A DNA stretch of 64,000 nt, from NCBI RefSeq assembly GCF_029210375.1, contig NZ_JARGER010000048.1, positions 62,001 through 126,000 of the forward strand. Direction: 5' to 3'. The notes below the pieces were generated by a model. It was given only the letters and a program-made list of their open reading frames with translations. It was not told the DNA's origin and ran no database searches. A program made the position numbers and the translations under genes. Shown piece by piece: positions 45,050-52,378 of this stretch. The stretch's first letter is position 1; the number at the start of each line of letters is the position of its first letter. The stretch is from Nocardioides sp. YIM 152315 (GTDB taxonomy: Bacteria; Actinomycetota; Actinomycetes; Propionibacteriales; Nocardioidaceae).

Positions 45050-46000
45050 TCACGCCCAGAGCTGGCCCTCGAGGCGGTCCTCGGCCTCGTCGATCGTGCC
45101 TTCGTAGGCGCCGGTCGAGAGGTACTTCCAGCCTCCGTCGGCGACCACGAACGCAATGTCGGCGCTCTCGCCGGCCTTGACCGCCTTGGCGGCCTGGCCG
45201 AGGGCGGCGTGCAGGATCGCGCCGGTCGAGATGCCGGCGAAGATGCCCTCGAGCTCGAGCAGCTCGCGCACCCGGCGTACGGCGTCGCGCGGTCCGACCG
45301 AGAAGCGCGCGTCGATCAGCGACGCGTCGTACAACTCGGGGACGAAGCCCTCGTCGAGGTTGCGCAGGCCGTAGACGAGCTCGCCGTACCGCGGCTCGGC
45401 GGCGACGATCCGCACGTCGGGTCTGGTGGAGCGGAAGAACCGGCTGACGCCCATCAGCGTGCCGGTGGTGCCGAGCCCCGCGACGAAGTGGGTGATCGAG
45501 GGCAGGTCGGCGAGCAGCTCCGGTCCGGTGCCGCGCTCGTGGGCGAGGGCGTTGGCGGCGTTGCCGTACTGGTAGAGCATCACCCAGTCGGGGTGCTCGG
45601 CGGCGACCTTCTTCGCGACCCGGACGGCCTCGTTCGACCCGCCGGCGGCCGGCGACGACACGATCCTCGCGCCCCACATTTGCAGCAGCTGGCGGCGCTC
45701 CTCGGAGGTGTTCTCCGGCATCACGCAGACGATGCGGTAGCCCTTGAGCTTCGCGGCCATCGCCAACGAGATGCCGGTGTTGCCCGACGTCGGCTCGAGG
45801 ATCGTGCAGCCGGGACGCAGGGTGCCGTCCTTCTCGGCCTCCTCGATCATCATCAGGGCCGGGCGGTCCTTGATCGATCCGGTCGGGTTGCGGTCCTCGA
45901 GCTTCGCCCAGAGGCGGACCTCGGGGCTCGGCGACAGCCCCGGGAGCCCGACCAGCGGCGTGTTGCCGACGGAGGCGAGGAGGTTGTCGTAGCGGACCAT
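45050..46000 (-). CDS. cysM: Cysteine synthase of the CysO-dependent type
   Basis: 316 residues. PLP lysine in NPTGSIKDRPALMM, phosphate loop EPTSGNTGISLAM and AGLGTTGTLMGVSRF, and GISTGAILHAAL. Its place beside cysO and mec marks it as the O-phosphoserine/thiocarboxylate-dependent cysteine synthase known from M. tuberculosis, which stays active under oxidative stress. It lies 11 bases after cysO. Confidence 0.93.
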   Translation of the reverse strand: MVRYDNLLASVGNTPLVGLPGLSPSPEVRLWAKLEDRNPTGSIKDRPALMMIEEAEKDGTLRPGCTILEPTSGNTGISLAMAAKLKGYRIVCVMPENTSEERRQLLQMWGARIVSSPAAGGSNEAVRVAKKVAAEHPDWVMLYQYGNAANALAHERGTGPELLADLPSITHFVAGLGTTGTLMGVSRFFRSTRPDVRIVAAEPRYGELVYGLRNLDEGFVPELYDASLIDARFSVGPRDAVRRVRELLELEGIFAGISTGAILHAALGQAAKAVKAGESADIAFVVADGGWKYLSTGAYEGTIDEAEDRLEGQLWA

Positions 46001-46011
46001 CCTCTGCTCGA

Positions 46012-46296
46012 TCAGTGGGGGCCGGAGCCGCCGGCGACGGCCGGCAGCACGACGACCTGGTCGCCGTCGCTGAGCTCGGCGCCGAGCCCGCCGATGAACC
46101 GCACGTCCTCGTCGTTGACGTAGACGTTGACGAAGCGGCGCAGGTCGCCGTTCTCGATCAACCGGTCCTTGATGCCGGGGTGGTTGCCATCCAGGTCGTC
46201 GATGAGCGCGCTCAGGCTGCCGCCTTCGGCGGTGACGGCCTTCGCACCGTCGGTGTAGGTGCGCAGGATGGTCGGGATGCGGACCTCGATGGCCAT
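46012..46296 (-). CDS. cysO: Sulfur-carrier protein CysO (MoaD/ThiS fold) with an extended C-terminus
   Basis: 94 residues, ubiquitin-like. The motifs IEVRIPTILRTYTDGAKAV and FVNVYVNDEDVRFIGGLGAE match CysO. The protein should end Gly-Gly to carry a thiocarboxylate, but here four more residues follow: VVVLPAVAGGSGPH. As encoded, the Gly-Gly is not terminal and would need trimming, most simply by the JAMM protease of the next gene. It is the second gene in the mec-cysO-cysM operon. Confidence 0.92.
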   Translation of the reverse strand: MAIEVRIPTILRTYTDGAKAVTAEGGSLSALIDDLDGNHPGIKDRLIENGDLRRFVNVYVNDEDVRFIGGLGAELSDGDQVVVLPAVAGGSGPH

Positions 46297-46309
46297 GGTG
46301 TGTGACTCC

Positions 46310-46741
46310 TCAGTTGCTGAGCTCGTCCACGACGGTGACCTCTTCCTCGGTCACCTCGCCGTCGACGATCCTGTACGACCTGAACTCGACGGGGCCGTCG
46401 TTATTCCCTCCGTCGCGGGTGCTCACCAGCACGTAGTGCGCGCCGGGCTCGCTCGCGAGGCCGATGTCGGTGCGGCTGGGGAAGGCCTCGGTCGCCGTGT
46501 GTGAGTGGTAGATCACGACCGGCTCCTCGTCGCGGTCCCACATCTCCTTGTAGAGCTCGAGCAGCTCGGTCGAGTCGAACTCGTAGAACGTCGGGGACCC
46601 GGCCGCGTTGACCATCTCGACCAGCCGCTCCGGGCGGTCGCTGCCCTCGGGCCCCGCGACGATCCCGCAGGCCTCGTCGGGGTGGTCGCGCCTGGCGTGC
46701 GCGACGATGGCGTCGTACGTCGCGCGGTCGATGGTCAGCAC
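46310..46741 (-). CDS. mec: JAMM/MPN+ metallopeptidase of the CysO pathway
   Basis: 143 residues. The zinc site is VVIYHSHTATEAFPSRTDIG (HxH followed by Ser and Asp), with an upstream Glu in HPDEACGIVAG. In the known pathway Mec hydrolyses the CysO-cysteine adduct to release free cysteine. GTG 46741 has tacgct six bases upstream, so it begins the operon as a leaderless message. Confidence 0.92.
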   Translation of the reverse strand: MLTIDRATYDAIVAHARRDHPDEACGIVAGPEGSDRPERLVEMVNAAGSPTFYEFDSTELLELYKEMWDRDEEPVVIYHSHTATEAFPSRTDIGLASEPGAHYVLVSTRDGGNNDGPVEFRSYRIVDGEVTEEEVTVVDELSN

Positions 46742-46838
46742 CGTTCCAGCGTAGAGGGGCCGGACCGGCCCACCGGCACCGTGCCCGCCTTCCGGACCGG
46801 CCGGTCGCCGCGCTCGGCCCGGCTCGTAGAGTGCACTG

Positions 46839-48185
46839 GTGCCGAGCCTCGACCCAGCCCTCCAGTCGCACTACGACACCGTCTTGAACCGGAACCCCGG
46901 GGAGCGGGAGTTCCACCAGGCCGTCGCCGAGGTGCTCGAGTCGCTGGCGCCGGTCGTGCGGCGCCACCCGGAGTACCTGGACCAGGCGGTCATCGAGCGC
47001 ATCTGCGAGCCCGAGCGGCAGCTGATCTTCCGCGTCCCGTGGGTCGACGACAGCGGGCAGGTCCAGGTCAACCGGGCGTTCCGGGTCGAGTTCAACTCCG
47101 CGCTCGGCCCGTTCAAGGGCGGCCTGCGGTTCCACCCGTCGGTCTACCTGGGCATCGTGAAGTTCCTCGGCTTCGAGCAGATCTTCAAGAACGCCCTCAC
47201 CGGCCTCCCGATCGGCGGAGGCAAGGGCGGCTCCGACTTCGACCCGAAGGGTCGCAGCGACGCCGAGATCATGCGGTTCTGCCAGTCGCTGATGACCGAG
47301 CTCTACCGGCACCTCGGCGAGTACACCGACGTCCCCGCCGGTGACATCGGCGTCGGCGAGCGCGAGATCGGCTATCTCTTCGGGCAGTACAAGCGCATCA
47401 CCAACCGCTACGAGTCGGGCGTGCTCACCGGCAAGGGCCTCGCGTACGGCGGCTCGCGGGTCCGCAAGGAGGCCACCGGCTACGGCACGGTGTTCTTCAC
47501 CGAGCAGATGCTCGCCGCGGCGGGCCAGAGCCTCTCGGGGCGTCGCGTCGTCGTCTCCGGCTCGGGCAACGTGGCGATCTACGCGGCGGAGAAGGCCATC
47601 GCGCTCGGCGCCCAGGTCGTCGCCGCCTCCGACTCCTCGGGCTACGTCGTCGACGAGGCCGGGCTCGACCTCGACCTGCTGCGCCAGGTCAAGGAGGTCG
47701 ACCGGGCCCGCATCTCGGCGTACGCCGAGCAGCGGGGTTCGGCGAAGTACGTCGAGGGCGAGTCGGTCTGGGACGTCCCCGCCGAGGTCGCACTCCCCTG
47801 CGCGACGCAGAACGAGCTCGACGCCGACGCGGCACGTGCCCTCGTCGACGGCGGCGTGGTGGCGGTCGCCGAGGGCGCGAACATGCCGTGCACGCCGGAG
47901 GCGACCCGGATCTTCCAGGAGGCCGGCGTGAAGTTCGCGCCCGGCAAGGCCGCGAACGCCGGCGGCGTCGCCACCAGCGCGCTGGAGATGCAGCAGAACG
48001 CCTCGCGCGACTCCTGGACCGCCGACTACACCGAGCGCCGACTGCAGGAGATCATGACCGGCGTGCACGACCGCTGCCTCGCGGCGTCGGAGGAGTTCGG
48101 CGCGCCCGGCAACTACGTCGCCGGCGCCAACATCTCCAGCTTCATCCAGGTCGCCGACGCGATGCTCGCGCTCGGCGTCGTCTGA
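46839..48185 (+). CDS. gdhA: NADP-specific glutamate dehydrogenase
   Basis: 448 residues. Substrate site GGGKGGSDFDPKGRSDAEIM with the catalytic Lys, then DVPAGDIGVGEREIGYLFGQ, and the coenzyme region SGSGNVAIYAAEKAIALG. The end FAPGKAANAGGVATSALEMQ is typical of the hexameric type. It fixes ammonia onto 2-oxoglutarate. GTG 46839 follows tagagt by six bases. It converges with the NUDIX gene across a palindromic repeat. Confidence 0.95.
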   Translation: MPSLDPALQSHYDTVLNRNPGEREFHQAVAEVLESLAPVVRRHPEYLDQAVIERICEPERQLIFRVPWVDDSGQVQVNRAFRVEFNSALGPFKGGLRFHPSVYLGIVKFLGFEQIFKNALTGLPIGGGKGGSDFDPKGRSDAEIMRFCQSLMTELYRHLGEYTDVPAGDIGVGEREIGYLFGQYKRITNRYESGVLTGKGLAYGGSRVRKEATGYGTVFFTEQMLAAAGQSLSGRRVVVSGSGNVAIYAAEKAIALGAQVVAASDSSGYVVDEAGLDLDLLRQVKEVDRARISAYAEQRGSAKYVEGESVWDVPAEVALPCATQNELDADAARALVDGGVVAVAEGANMPCTPEATRIFQEAGVKFAPGKAANAGGVATSALEMQQNASRDSWTADYTERRLQEIMTGVHDRCLAASEEFGAPGNYVAGANISSFIQVADAMLALGVV

Positions 48186-48191
48186 GCGCCC

Positions 48192-48234
48192 CGGTGGTTG
48201 AGGAAGGCGCGCTAGCGCCTGTCTCGAAACCACC
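48192..48234 (+). repeat. Dispersed palindromic repeat, copy C
   Basis: Same element as copy A at 42216-42259, with 39 of 43 bases identical. All differences are in the 4-base loop (gcta here, cccg there). It fills the 55-base gap between the convergent gdhA and NUDIX genes. Confidence 0.88.
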
Positions 48235-48240
48235 CGGTCC

Positions 48241-48708
48241 TCAGACCCGGAAGCGCGCCGCGGCCTCCTCGGCGAGGACGTCGTCGATGCGCCGGCGGAT
48301 CGACGACGACATCGCCGGCAGGTCCGAGATGGGCCACCACCGCACGTCGACGTTCTCGTCGTCGGCCACCCGCGCCTCGCCCGAGACCCAGGTGCAGCCG
48401 AAGGTCAGGTCGAGGTAGGCGGCGCGGTCGCCGTTCTCGTAGACGACGTCGGGGATCGCGCCGACCGAGGCGAGCCGGTCCACGGTCACCTCGACGCCCG
48501 CCTCCTCCAGCGCCTCGCGGGCCGCCGAGACCGCCGGCTCCTCCCCCGGGTCGACGATGCCGGTGACCGGTGACCACTCGCCGTTGTCGGCCCGCCTGGT
48601 GAGGAGCAGCTCGTCGCCGCGACGGATGACGGCCGTGACACCGGGCAGCCACAGCTCGTGGGTCCCGATCATCGAGCGCAGCTCGACGACGAAGGGCGGG
48701 ATCGGCAT
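48241..48708 (-). CDS. NUDIX hydrolase
   Basis: 155 residues. The Nudix box is GIVDPGEEPAVSAAREALEE then AGVEVTV, with preceding VTAVIRRGDELLLTRRADNG. It hydrolyses nucleoside diphosphate-linked molecules; the exact substrate is unknown. ATG 48708 shares one base with the DUF2017 stop (TGATG), so translation is coupled. It is the third gene of the clpS-DUF2017-NUDIX run. Confidence 0.9.
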   Translation of the reverse strand: MPIPPFVVELRSMIGTHELWLPGVTAVIRRGDELLLTRRADNGEWSPVTGIVDPGEEPAVSAAREALEEAGVEVTVDRLASVGAIPDVVYENGDRAAYLDLTFGCTWVSGEARVADDENVDVRWWPISDLPAMSSSIRRRIDDVLAEEAAARFRV

Positions 48709-49292
48709 CAGGAGCTCAGCGCTCCGACGAGGGTCTCCTGGAGGTAGCCGACCCATTCGTAGATGTCGTGCGCCTGAGCGCGGGGGTCGTCGTCGGGCAG
48801 CGAGTGCCAGTAGCCCTCGTCGCCCTCCTCGACCTCGAGCCGGGTCGCGAGCGCCAGCCGCAGGTCGGTGAAGGATCGCAGCCAGGTCTCGGCGGTCGGC
48901 TCGTCGAGCTCGACGTCGATCATCAGCCCGTCCTCGGTGAGCTCCTGCGGCAGCCCGGCCTCCTCGAGCGCGTCGATGATCGTGATCGCCGCCGCGGCCT
49001 TGCCGTCGCGCAGGGTGCCCTCGGTGAACCTGCGGAACTCGGCGGCCGCCTCCTCGTCGTGGGGGTACGCCGTCGGGAAGAGCCGCGCCAGCACCGGGTC
49101 CTCCGGCTCCTGCGTCGGCCCGGAGAAGTCCATCAGCGCCTCGAGGGGGTCGACGTCGTCGCGGGGCTCGGCCGCCTCGTTGCGGAGCAGCTCGACGAGC
49201 TGACCGGCGAGCGAGCGCAGCAGGTCGGCCTCGAAGCCGGAGAAGTTCGCGATGATGAGCTTGCTGCGCCGGTGTCGGTGGAAGGCGCTCAT
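48708..49292 (-). CDS. DUF2017 family protein
   Basis: 194 residues, mostly helical and acidic in the middle. FSGFEADLLRSLAGQLVELL near residue 17 and WLRSFTDLRLALATRLEVEE near residue 135 are family features. DUF2017 nearly always follows clpS in actinobacteria; its role is unknown, possibly in the same proteolysis pathway. It starts about 20 bases after the clpS stop. Confidence 0.85.
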   Translation of the reverse strand: MSAFHRHRRSKLIIANFSGFEADLLRSLAGQLVELLRNEAAEPRDDVDPLEALMDFSGPTQEPEDPVLARLFPTAYPHDEEAAAEFRRFTEGTLRDGKAAAAITIIDALEEAGLPQELTEDGLMIDVELDEPTAETWLRSFTDLRLALATRLEVEEGDEGYWHSLPDDDPRAQAHDIYEWVGYLQETLVGALSS

Positions 49293-49313
49293 TTCTGGGT
49301 GCTCAAGCTGTCC

Positions 49314-49616
49314 TCAGTCCTGCCGGTCCATGGTCGCCCAGAGGCCGTACTCGTGCATCGCCTGCACGTCGCGCTCCATCTCCTCGCGGGTGCCGTGGCT
49401 GACCACGGACCTGCCCTCCTCGTGCACCTCCATCATCAGCTTCTCGGACTTCTTCTTGGAGTAGCCGAAGTACTTCTGGAAGACGAAGGTCACGTAGGAC
49501 ATCAGGTTGACCGGGTCGTTCCAGACAATCGTCACCCACGGCTTCGCCGTCTGGACGACGTCCTCGAGGACTTCGTCGGGCGTGGTGGTCGGCTCGACCT
49601 CGACGGGCGCGGTCAC
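49314..49616 (-). CDS. clpS: ClpS adaptor protein
   Basis: 100 residues. The core TAKPWVTIVWNDPVNLMSYV, then TFVFQKYFGYSKKKSEKLMM and EVHEEGRSVVSHGTREEMER, is ClpS. It presents N-end-rule substrates to ClpC/ClpA. GTG 49616 is the first start before the disordered N-terminus. It is divergent from pncB; only 39 bases separate the two starts. Confidence 0.94.
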   Translation of the reverse strand: MTAPVEVEPTTTPDEVLEDVVQTAKPWVTIVWNDPVNLMSYVTFVFQKYFGYSKKKSEKLMMEVHEEGRSVVSHGTREEMERDVQAMHEYGLWATMDRQD

Positions 49617-49655
49617 AGGGCCATATTTGCACAGCGGGGTTGGCACACTGACCAC

Positions 49656-50987
49656 GTGGCTGACTCCACCGCACCCTCGACCGCACCCTCGACCGCACCC
49701 TCGACCGCACCCTCGACCGCACTGTTGACCGACCACTACGAGCTGACCATGCTGCAGGCCGCGCTGCGGTCGGGCACCGCGCACCGTCGCTCGGTCTTCG
49801 AGCTCTTCCCGAGGCGGCTGCCCGAGGGGCGCAGGTACGGCGTCGTCGCCGGGGTCGGCCGGGCCCTGGACGCGATCGAGTCCTTCCGCTTCGACGACCC
49901 GACGCTCGCCGCGCTCGAGGACGTCGTGGACGCGCCGACGCTCGAGTGGCTGGCGTCGTACCGCTTCTCCGGCGACGTGTGGGGGTACGCCGAGGGCGAG
50001 GCCTACTTCCCCTACTCCCCCCTCGTGGTCGTCGAGTCGACCTTCGCCGAGGCGGTGCTGCTCGAGACGGTGCTGCTGTCGATCTACAACCACGACTCGG
50101 CCGTCGCGTCCGCGGCGTCGCGGATGACGCTCGCCGCCGGCGACCGGCCCTGCATCGAGATGGGCTCCCGACGCACCCACGAGGAGGCGGCGGTGGCGGC
50201 GGCGCGGGCGGCGTACCTCGCCGGCTTCGCGTCGACGTCCAACCTGGCCGCCCGGCGGCGATACGGCGTGCCCACCACAGGCACCAGCGCGCACAGCTTC
50301 ACGCTGTTGCACGACACCGAGGCCGACGCGTTCCGCGCGCAGGTGACGTCGCTCGGCGTCGACACGACGCTGTTGGTCGACACCTACGACGTCGCCGAGG
50401 CCGTGCGGAGAGCGGTGGAGATCGCGGGGACCGGCCTGGGCGCGGTGCGACTCGACTCCGGCGACCTCGCCGTCCAGGCCACGGAGGTGCGCGCGCAGCT
50501 GGACGGGCTGGGGGCGACCGGCACGCGGATCATCGTGACCAGCGACCTCGACGAGCACGCGATCGCGGCGCTGGCCGCGGCGCCGGTGGACGGGTACGGC
50601 GTCGGCACCGAGCTCGTGACCGGCAGCGGCCACCCGACCTGCGGCTTCGTCTACAAGCTCGTCGCGCGTGAGTCCGGGGCGGGCGAGATGGAGTCGGTCG
50701 CCAAGCGCAGTGTCGACAAGGCGTCGGTGGGCGGCCGCAAGTACGCGCTGCGGCGGCGGTCGGCCGCCGGGGTGGCCGAGTCGGAGGTGGTCGGCATCGG
50801 CCGCGCGCCCGTGGACGACGGCGACGACCGGCCGTTGCTCGTCCCGCTCGTGCGGTCCGGGGAGCTGGTGGGACGCGAGCCCCTGGAGGCCGCCCGCGAG
50901 CGCCACCTTGCCTCTCGCGCCGAGCTGCCCGTGGCGGTCCAGCAGATGTCACGGGGCGAACCGGTGATCCCGACGATCCATCGATGA
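49656..50987 (+). CDS. pncB: Nicotinate phosphoribosyltransferase
   Basis: 443 residues. Core motifs LLTDHYELTMLQAALRSGTA, FELFPRRLPEGRRYGVVAGV, EMGSRRTHEEAAVAAARAAY, TFLLHDTEADAFRA-like and VRLDSGDLA. It converts nicotinate to NaMN in NAD salvage. The N-terminus has a low-complexity TAPSTAPSTAPSTAPSTA stretch, encoded by a 12-base tandem repeat. GTG 49656 is followed closely by that repeat. The stop overlaps an ATG that could start pncA. Confidence 0.93.
   Translation: MADSTAPSTAPSTAPSTAPSTALLTDHYELTMLQAALRSGTAHRRSVFELFPRRLPEGRRYGVVAGVGRALDAIESFRFDDPTLAALEDVVDAPTLEWLASYRFSGDVWGYAEGEAYFPYSPLVVVESTFAEAVLLETVLLSIYNHDSAVASAASRMTLAAGDRPCIEMGSRRTHEEAAVAAARAAYLAGFASTSNLAARRRYGVPTTGTSAHSFTLLHDTEADAFRAQVTSLGVDTTLLVDTYDVAEAVRRAVEIAGTGLGAVRLDSGDLAVQATEVRAQLDGLGATGTRIIVTSDLDEHAIAALAAAPVDGYGVGTELVTGSGHPTCGFVYKLVARESGAGEMESVAKRSVDKASVGGRKYALRRRSAAGVAESEVVGIGRAPVDDGDDRPLLVPLVRSGELVGREPLEAARERHLASRAELPVAVQQMSRGEPVIPTIHR
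49667..49721 (+). repeat. 12-base tandem repeat in the pncB start region
   Basis: Four and a half copies of accgcaccctcg, in frame, encode repeated TAPS. Slippage would add or remove four residues at a time without a frameshift. Confidence 0.9.
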
Positions 50988-51004
50988 CCGGTAGCGTTCC
51001 CGGC

Positions 51005-51580
51005 ATGAAGCGTGCCCTGATCGTCACCGACGTGCAGAACGACTTCTGCGAGGGCGGCTCGCTGCCGGTCGACGGCGGGGCCCGGGTCGCCGCCGACATC
51101 GGCACGGTGCTCCGGGCCTGGGCCGCGGGCGGACCCGGCGCCCCGGCGTACGACCACGTGGTCGCGACCAAGGACCACCACGTCGACCCGGGCGACCACT
51201 GGGCCAGGGAGCCCGACTACGCCGAGTCGTGGCCGGTGCACTGCAAGGTCGGCACCGACGGCGAGGCCTTCCACCCGAACCTCGACCCGCAGCCGTTCGA
51301 CGCCATCTTCCTCAAGGGCGAGCATGCCGCGGCGTACTCCGGGTTCGAGGGGCGCACGGTCGACGGCCGCGCCCTCGCCGACTGGCTGAAGGCACACGAC
51401 GTGGGCGCGGTCGACGTGTGCGGCATCGCGACCGACTACTGCGTGCGCGCGACCACGCTCGACGCCGTGCGGTCGGGCTTCGACACCCGGCTGCTGCTGG
51501 GGCTGTGCGCCGGCGTCGATCCCGAGACGACCGCCGCCGCGGTCGCCGAGATGGAGGCGGCGGGTGCCCACCTTGGCTGA
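51005..51580 (+). CDS. pncA: Nicotinamidase
   Basis: 191 residues. Catalytic Asp in LIVTDVQNDFCEGGSLPV, Lys in FLKGEHAAAYSGFEG, Cys in VCGIATDYCVRATTLDA, and metal residues in TKDHHVDPGDHW. It converts nicotinamide to nicotinate, feeding PncB. ATG 51005 is preferred because tagcgt sits seven bases upstream; ATG 50984 would overlap pncB by 4 bases and is the alternative. The 3' end overlaps the hydratase gene by 17 bases. Confidence 0.93.
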   Translation: MKRALIVTDVQNDFCEGGSLPVDGGARVAADIGTVLRAWAAGGPGAPAYDHVVATKDHHVDPGDHWAREPDYAESWPVHCKVGTDGEAFHPNLDPQPFDAIFLKGEHAAAYSGFEGRTVDGRALADWLKAHDVGAVDVCGIATDYCVRATTLDAVRSGFDTRLLLGLCAGVDPETTAAAVAEMEAAGAHLG

Positions 51581-52343
51581 CCTGCTGGTCGACGCCGCCG
51601 ACGGCGTGCTCACGCTGACCATGAACCGTCCCGAGGTCTTCAACGCCATGAGCGACGAGATGAGCGACCGGCTCGCCTCCGAGCTCGAGTCGGCGCCCTC
51701 GCGGGCCGACGTGTCCGCGGTGGTGATCACCGGCGCCGGGGCCGCCTTCAGCGCCGGCGCCGACATCTCCGGGGAGGACGCGCACGAGCGCTTCGACGTC
51801 CGCGCCCTCGACCGCGCCAACCGCCTCGTGCGCGCGGTCGTCGGGTGCGACAAGCCGGTGCTGGCGGCGGTCAACGGCGTGGCCGCCGGGGTCGGCTGCT
51901 CCCTCGCGCTCGCGGCCGACCTGGCCGTGGCCTCCTCGTCAGCGTCGTTCCTGCTGGCGTTCTCGCGGATCGGCCTGATGCCCGACGGCGGCGCCTCCGC
52001 CACGGTCGCGGCCTCGGTCGGCCGGGCCCGGGCGATGCGGATGGCGCTGCTCGCCGAGCCGCTCCCCGCCGCCGACGCCTGCGCCGCGGGCCTGATCTCC
52101 CACGTCGTGGACGACGCGGAGTTCCCGGCACTGGTGGCGAAGCTCGCCGCCCGCCTCGCCGCGGGTCCCCCGCTCGGCTTCGCCGCCACCAAGAGGGCCG
52201 TCAACGCCGCCAGCCTGCCCGGCCTCGACGACGCCCTGGAGCGCGAGCGCACCGGCCAGACGATCCTGCTGCGCACCGGCGACGTCGCAGAGGGGATGCG
52301 CGCGTTCGGCGAGCAGCGCCGCCCGGTTTTCCGCGGCGAGTAG
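51564..52343 (+). CDS. Enoyl-CoA hydratase/isomerase family protein
   Basis: 259 residues, crotonase fold. Oxyanion residues are in ITGAGAAFSAGADISG and VNGVAAGVGCSLALAADLAV; the position of the catalytic Glu pair is occupied by FSRIGLMPDGGASATVAASV (Asp present, one Glu absent), which fits an isomerase or PaaG/PaaB-like member as much as a true hydratase. It overlaps pncA by 17 bases. TTG 51573 is an alternative start. Confidence 0.85.
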   Translation: MPTLADLLVDAADGVLTLTMNRPEVFNAMSDEMSDRLASELESAPSRADVSAVVITGAGAAFSAGADISGEDAHERFDVRALDRANRLVRAVVGCDKPVLAAVNGVAAGVGCSLALAADLAVASSSASFLLAFSRIGLMPDGGASATVAASVGRARAMRMALLAEPLPAADACAAGLISHVVDDAEFPALVAKLAARLAAGPPLGFAATKRAVNAASLPGLDDALERERTGQTILLRTGDVAEGMRAFGEQRRPVFRGE

Positions 52344-52378
52344 CGGCTGTCACCGGGTGTCGACCCGACGGTCCGGTC

